A stretch of 8,107 bases of DNA from Deltaproteobacteria bacterium. Lineage in GTDB: Bacteria > Desulfobacterota > DSM-4660 > Desulfatiglandales > Desulfatiglandaceae. Made by a program: the position numbers and the translations under genes. How positions within the stretch are numbered: the first letter of the stretch is position 1; the number at the start of each line of letters is the position of its first letter. This document shows positions 5,456-8,107 of this stretch, one piece after another. Location of the stretch: positions 1 to 8,107 of the forward strand of contig JAFDJF010000078.1 of assembly GCA_019307645.1 (NCBI GenBank), in the 5' to 3' direction. Under the pieces are notes generated by a model. The model was not told the DNA's origin, did no database searches, and saw only the letters and a list, made by a program, of their open reading frames with translations.

Positions 5456-7744
5456 ATGCCAAGAATGCCACAAAATATACGCCACAGCCTTGTCACCAAG
5501 CTTATTTTCGCGGTAGGCCTGACTTTGCTTCTTACCATATGCGCCTGGGCTTATTTCAGCATTAGGGATCAGAAACAAAAATTGATGGATAGAATTCTGG
5601 CCGGCACCGAAAGATTAACAACCACCATAAAGCTCAGCACCCAATATGCCATGATGCGTAATTCACACGATGACCTGAACCAGATCGTAAATAATATCGC
5701 TGAACAGCAGGGATTTGAAAATATCCGCATCTACAACAAGAAAGGTCAGATAAAGTTTTCTAATGATCCTTTTGAAATTGATCAGACAACAAATATTAAG
5801 GCGGAGGCCTGTGATGCATGCCATCGTACCGATCCTCCCATGTCGGAACTTGATCCAAATGAAAGAACCCGATTTTTTGATTCAGCACAGGGAACCCGCC
5901 TTCTCGGAATTATCAGCCCTATCCGCAATCTGCCGGGTTGTGCGACAGGCGAGTGTCATGTTCATCAAAAGGGAAAATCAATCCTTGGCGCACTTGATAT
6001 CGTTGTCTCACTTGAAAAGACAGACAAGGAAATCGTAAGCGCTTCAAAAGGAGTGATTGGTCTGGCATGTTTTGCTTTCCTGTTTACATCTACAATTATC
6101 TACATCTTTGTTTTAAAATTTGTAAATCGACCCATAAAAGAATTGATAGATGGGACAAAACTCATAGCCAAAGGAGAATACACTAAGAAGGTTGACATCC
6201 AGCAGGATGACGAAATGGGGCAGCTTGCTGCTGCAATCAATACGATGGGGCAGGAAATCGCGGGCAAACAGGCTGAGCTGAACAGGCAAAGGAATGAATA
6301 TCAGGATCTATTCGAACGGGTACCCTGCCTCATCACGGTTCACGATAGAAACTACAAGCTAATTAAATACAACCGGGAATTCGCCGAAAAATTTGATCCG
6401 GAACCTGATTCTTATTGTTATGCCGCTTTTAAAGGTCGTGACAAGAAATGCATCTATTGCCCGGTTGAAAAGACGTTTCAAGATGGAAAGCCTCACTACA
6501 GCGAAGAAACAGGTCTTAACAAAGACGGTACCGTTACCCACTGGATTACAAGAACGTCTCCAATTAAAAATTCCGAAGGTGAAATCATCGCAGCCATGGA
6601 AATGAGCCTTGATGTGACGCCCAGTAAGGAACTTGAAGAAAAGCTGGAAATATCCGAAAAAAAATATCAGGCAATATTCAATAACATACCGAACCCGGTT
6701 TTTGTTCTGGATTTTGATACGCTGAACATCATCGACTGCAACCATATGGTGACGACGGTTTACGGGTATACCGAAGATGAAATTATTAACAAATCCTTTC
6801 TTGATCTTTTTGATGAAGACGAAAAATATCAGATCCCTGATATAAAGTCCGCCATGGTCATCAACCAGGCGAAGCATCTTACAAAACAAGGCACGTTTAT
6901 CTATGTGGATATCTGGATTTCACCTTCAGAATATTCGGGTAAAAAAGTGCTTTTGGTGACAACCAGTGACATCACAAAACGCTTGGAGACAGAACAACAG
7001 TTGATACAGGCCAGTAAAATGGCAACTCTGGGAGAAATGGCGACCGGTGTTGCCCATGAGCTGAATCAACCCCTTTCTGTTATCAAGACTGTCAGCAGTT
7101 TCTTTATCAAAAAGATCAAAAAAAACGAAACAATTGAAGCCGACACCCTTTCTTCCATGCTCGTCAAAGTGGACAGCAACGTGGACCGTGCATCAAAAAT
7201 TATCAATCATATGAGGCAGTTTGCGAGAAAGTCTGAAATAGACCTGGAGCGGGTACAAGTAAACGAAATTTTAGAGAGAACCTTCGAAATGTTCAGTCAG
7301 CAGTTGAAGGTTCGGGGGATCGAGCTGCGTTGGGACGTCCAGGATGATTTGCCCAAAATAATGTCTGATCCCGGCCGGTTAGAACAGGTTTTTGTCAATC
7401 TCCTTGTAAATGCAAGAGATGCAATAGAAAAAAAGTGGGAATCCACTGGCAGTAAATCCGAAGATGACAAGATAACGATTAAAACCAAGGCAAAAAGGTG
7501 GTCTGTGGTTGTTGAAGTCAGAGATACAGGCGTAGGCATCCCCGATTCCATAGCGGAAAAAATATTTGAACCCTTTTATACAACAAAAGAAGTCGGGAAA
7601 GGAACAGGACTTGGACTTTCTATCAGTTATGGCATCATAAAAGAATGCGGCGGCAACATAGAGATTGTGCCTGTCATGGGCGAGGGGGCATGTTTTGTCA
7701 TAACATTTCCCATAACCGATCCAGCCAACACCATAAATGGCTAG
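5456..7744 (+). CDS. Membrane sensor histidine kinase with haem c-type periplasmic domain, HAMP and two PAS domains
   Basis: A 762-residue inner-membrane kinase. Order: membrane helix about 14-36; periplasmic domain about 37-198 with CDACH (C119-H123) and CATGECH (C162-H168), the CXXCH and CX4CH haem c motifs; membrane helix about 199-221; HAMP about 222-275; PAS1 about 281-388 with C321, C332 and C335; PAS2 about 396-510; HisKA with H534 in AHELNQPL; HATPase with N-box N648/N652, DTGVGIP 690-696, FEPFYTT 704-710 and GKGTGLGLS 714-722. All kinase boxes are intact and it has no receiver of its own. It probably senses redox state or a ligand through covalent haem in the periplasm. The ATG at 5456 gives the membrane helix near the N-terminus; its ribosome site is weak, and ATG 5465 is an alternative. 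It starts 28 bases after the REC-containing hdrA, which suggests co-transcription and a possible phosphotransfer partner. Confidence 0.9.
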   Translation: MPRMPQNIRHSLVTKLIFAVGLTLLLTICAWAYFSIRDQKQKLMDRILAGTERLTTTIKLSTQYAMMRNSHDDLNQIVNNIAEQQGFENIRIYNKKGQIKFSNDPFEIDQTTNIKAEACDACHRTDPPMSELDPNERTRFFDSAQGTRLLGIISPIRNLPGCATGECHVHQKGKSILGALDIVVSLEKTDKEIVSASKGVIGLACFAFLFTSTIIYIFVLKFVNRPIKELIDGTKLIAKGEYTKKVDIQQDDEMGQLAAAINTMGQEIAGKQAELNRQRNEYQDLFERVPCLITVHDRNYKLIKYNREFAEKFDPEPDSYCYAAFKGRDKKCIYCPVEKTFQDGKPHYSEETGLNKDGTVTHWITRTSPIKNSEGEIIAAMEMSLDVTPSKELEEKLEISEKKYQAIFNNIPNPVFVLDFDTLNIIDCNHMVTTVYGYTEDEIINKSFLDLFDEDEKYQIPDIKSAMVINQAKHLTKQGTFIYVDIWISPSEYSGKKVLLVTTSDITKRLETEQQLIQASKMATLGEMATGVAHELNQPLSVIKTVSSFFIKKIKKNETIEADTLSSMLVKVDSNVDRASKIINHMRQFARKSEIDLERVQVNEILERTFEMFSQQLKVRGIELRWDVQDDLPKIMSDPGRLEQVFVNLLVNARDAIEKKWESTGSKSEDDKITIKTKAKRWSVVVEVRDTGVGIPDSIAEKIFEPFYTTKEVGKGTGLGLSISYGIIKECGGNIEIVPVMGEGACFVITFPITDPANTING

Positions 7745-7745
7745 A

Positions 7746-7796
7746 AGGCTGCTGACAACAAAAATGCTTTTTCAAATGTGAGGCAGCTTGTTTTTT
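7746..7796 (+). terminator. Possible weak intrinsic terminator or attenuator after the kinase gene
   Basis: AGGCTGC (7746-7752) can pair with GCAGCTT (7783-7789), including one G-U pair, and is followed by G and six Ts (7791-7796). The 30-base loop contains a second small stem, AAAAA-TGC-TTTTT (7760-7772). The long loop and short stem make this weak. It would partly separate the kinase from the response regulator gene. Confidence 0.35.
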
Positions 7797-7805
7797 GGCG
7801 ATAAT

Positions 7806-7810
7806 GGAAG
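7806..7810 (+). promoter_or_regulatory. Ribosome binding site of the response regulator gene
   Basis: GGAAG with 7 bases to the ATG at 7818, supporting that start. Confidence 0.6.
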
Positions 7811-7817
7811 TGTGAAT

Positions 7818-8107
7818 ATGCAACAGGATAGTGGAAAATGGAGCATTCTTCTGGTTGATGACGAGCAGGATATCCGCGAGGTTCTAAGCATATCCCTTGC
7901 TGATCTCGGCTATAAGGTCTATGATGCTCAAAATGGCAGAGAGGCCATCCGCATCTTCAAAGAAGTCAATCCTCCCATCGTACTCACAGACATAAAGATG
8001 CCGGGTATTGATGGTATCGAACTGCTCCAAGAAATCAAGCGTGGTAATCCTGATACAGAGGTCATCATGATCACCGGCCATGGAGATATGGAACTGGCCA
8101 TTAAAAG
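7818..8107 (+). CDS. Response regulator, receiver domain (partial, 3' end outside window)
   Basis: The first 96 codons of a response regulator, open to the window edge. The receiver has the acidic pair D14-D15 in LLVDDE, phospho-acceptor D58 in TDIKMPGIDG, and T86 in MITGHG; the conserved lysine and any output domain lie beyond the window. The TDIKMPG and ITGHGD style is common in NtrC-like and stand-alone regulators of deltaproteobacteria, but the output type cannot be told here. Aligned by hand, it shares about 36 of 88 positions with the receiver inside HdrA, mostly at conserved receiver positions. It follows the kinase by 73 bases and is the conventional candidate partner for it. Confidence 0.9.
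   Translation, partial: MQQDSGKWSILLVDDEQDIREVLSISLADLGYKVYDAQNGREAIRIFKEVNPPIVLTDIKMPGIDGIELLQEIKRGNPDTEVIMITGHGDMELAIK

Noticed and set aside
7804..7815. Mini-ORF ATG GAA GTG TGA before the response regulator
   Set aside because: Three codons overlapping the ribosome site of the real gene; nothing supports its use.

Overview
The window looks like chromosomal DNA of an anaerobic deltaproteobacterium (Desulfobacterota; a sulfate reducer or a syntroph of the Desulfobacterales/Syntrophobacterales type). This is inferred from the gene set: heterodisulfide-reductase-like HdrA proteins with MvhD and an FrhB/FdhB-type flavoprotein, but no HdrB, HdrC or hydrogenase subunit visible, next to a sensor kinase with periplasmic haem c motifs. 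All genes read on the + strand. No gene-free stretch exceeds 300 bases.

Layout: (1) 1-105, the last 34 codons of an upstream gene, probably another HdrA-like protein. (2) 106-271, an intergenic region holding two oppositely oriented arrays of 7-base repeats, ending just before the mvhD ribosome binding site. (3) 272-694, mvhD-like [2Fe-2S] protein. (4) 785-1927, FrhB/FdhB-like iron-sulfur flavoprotein subunit. (5) 2008-5427, an 1139-residue double HdrA with a complete response-regulator receiver (REC) domain inserted in its first half. (6) 5456-7744, a membrane histidine kinase with a periplasmic domain carrying CXXCH and CX4CH haem c motifs, HAMP, two PAS domains, HisKA and HATPase. (7) 7818 to the edge, the start of a separate response regulator.

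How they may work together: MvhD, the FrhB-like subunit and the HdrA proteins carry the flavins and Fe-S clusters expected of a soluble, possibly electron-bifurcating or confurcating oxidoreductase. The FrhB-like subunit is the likely electron entry or exit module, MvhD the connector and HdrA the flavin hub. The most striking point is that the HdrA contains a receiver domain with all phosphorylation residues intact, and the next gene, 28 bases downstream, encodes a haem-based sensor kinase. The inferred model is post-translational control of a bifurcating enzyme by redox-sensed phosphorylation. The sequence supports the parts but does not prove the wiring. The second response regulator could be the usual partner of the kinase, or a second output.
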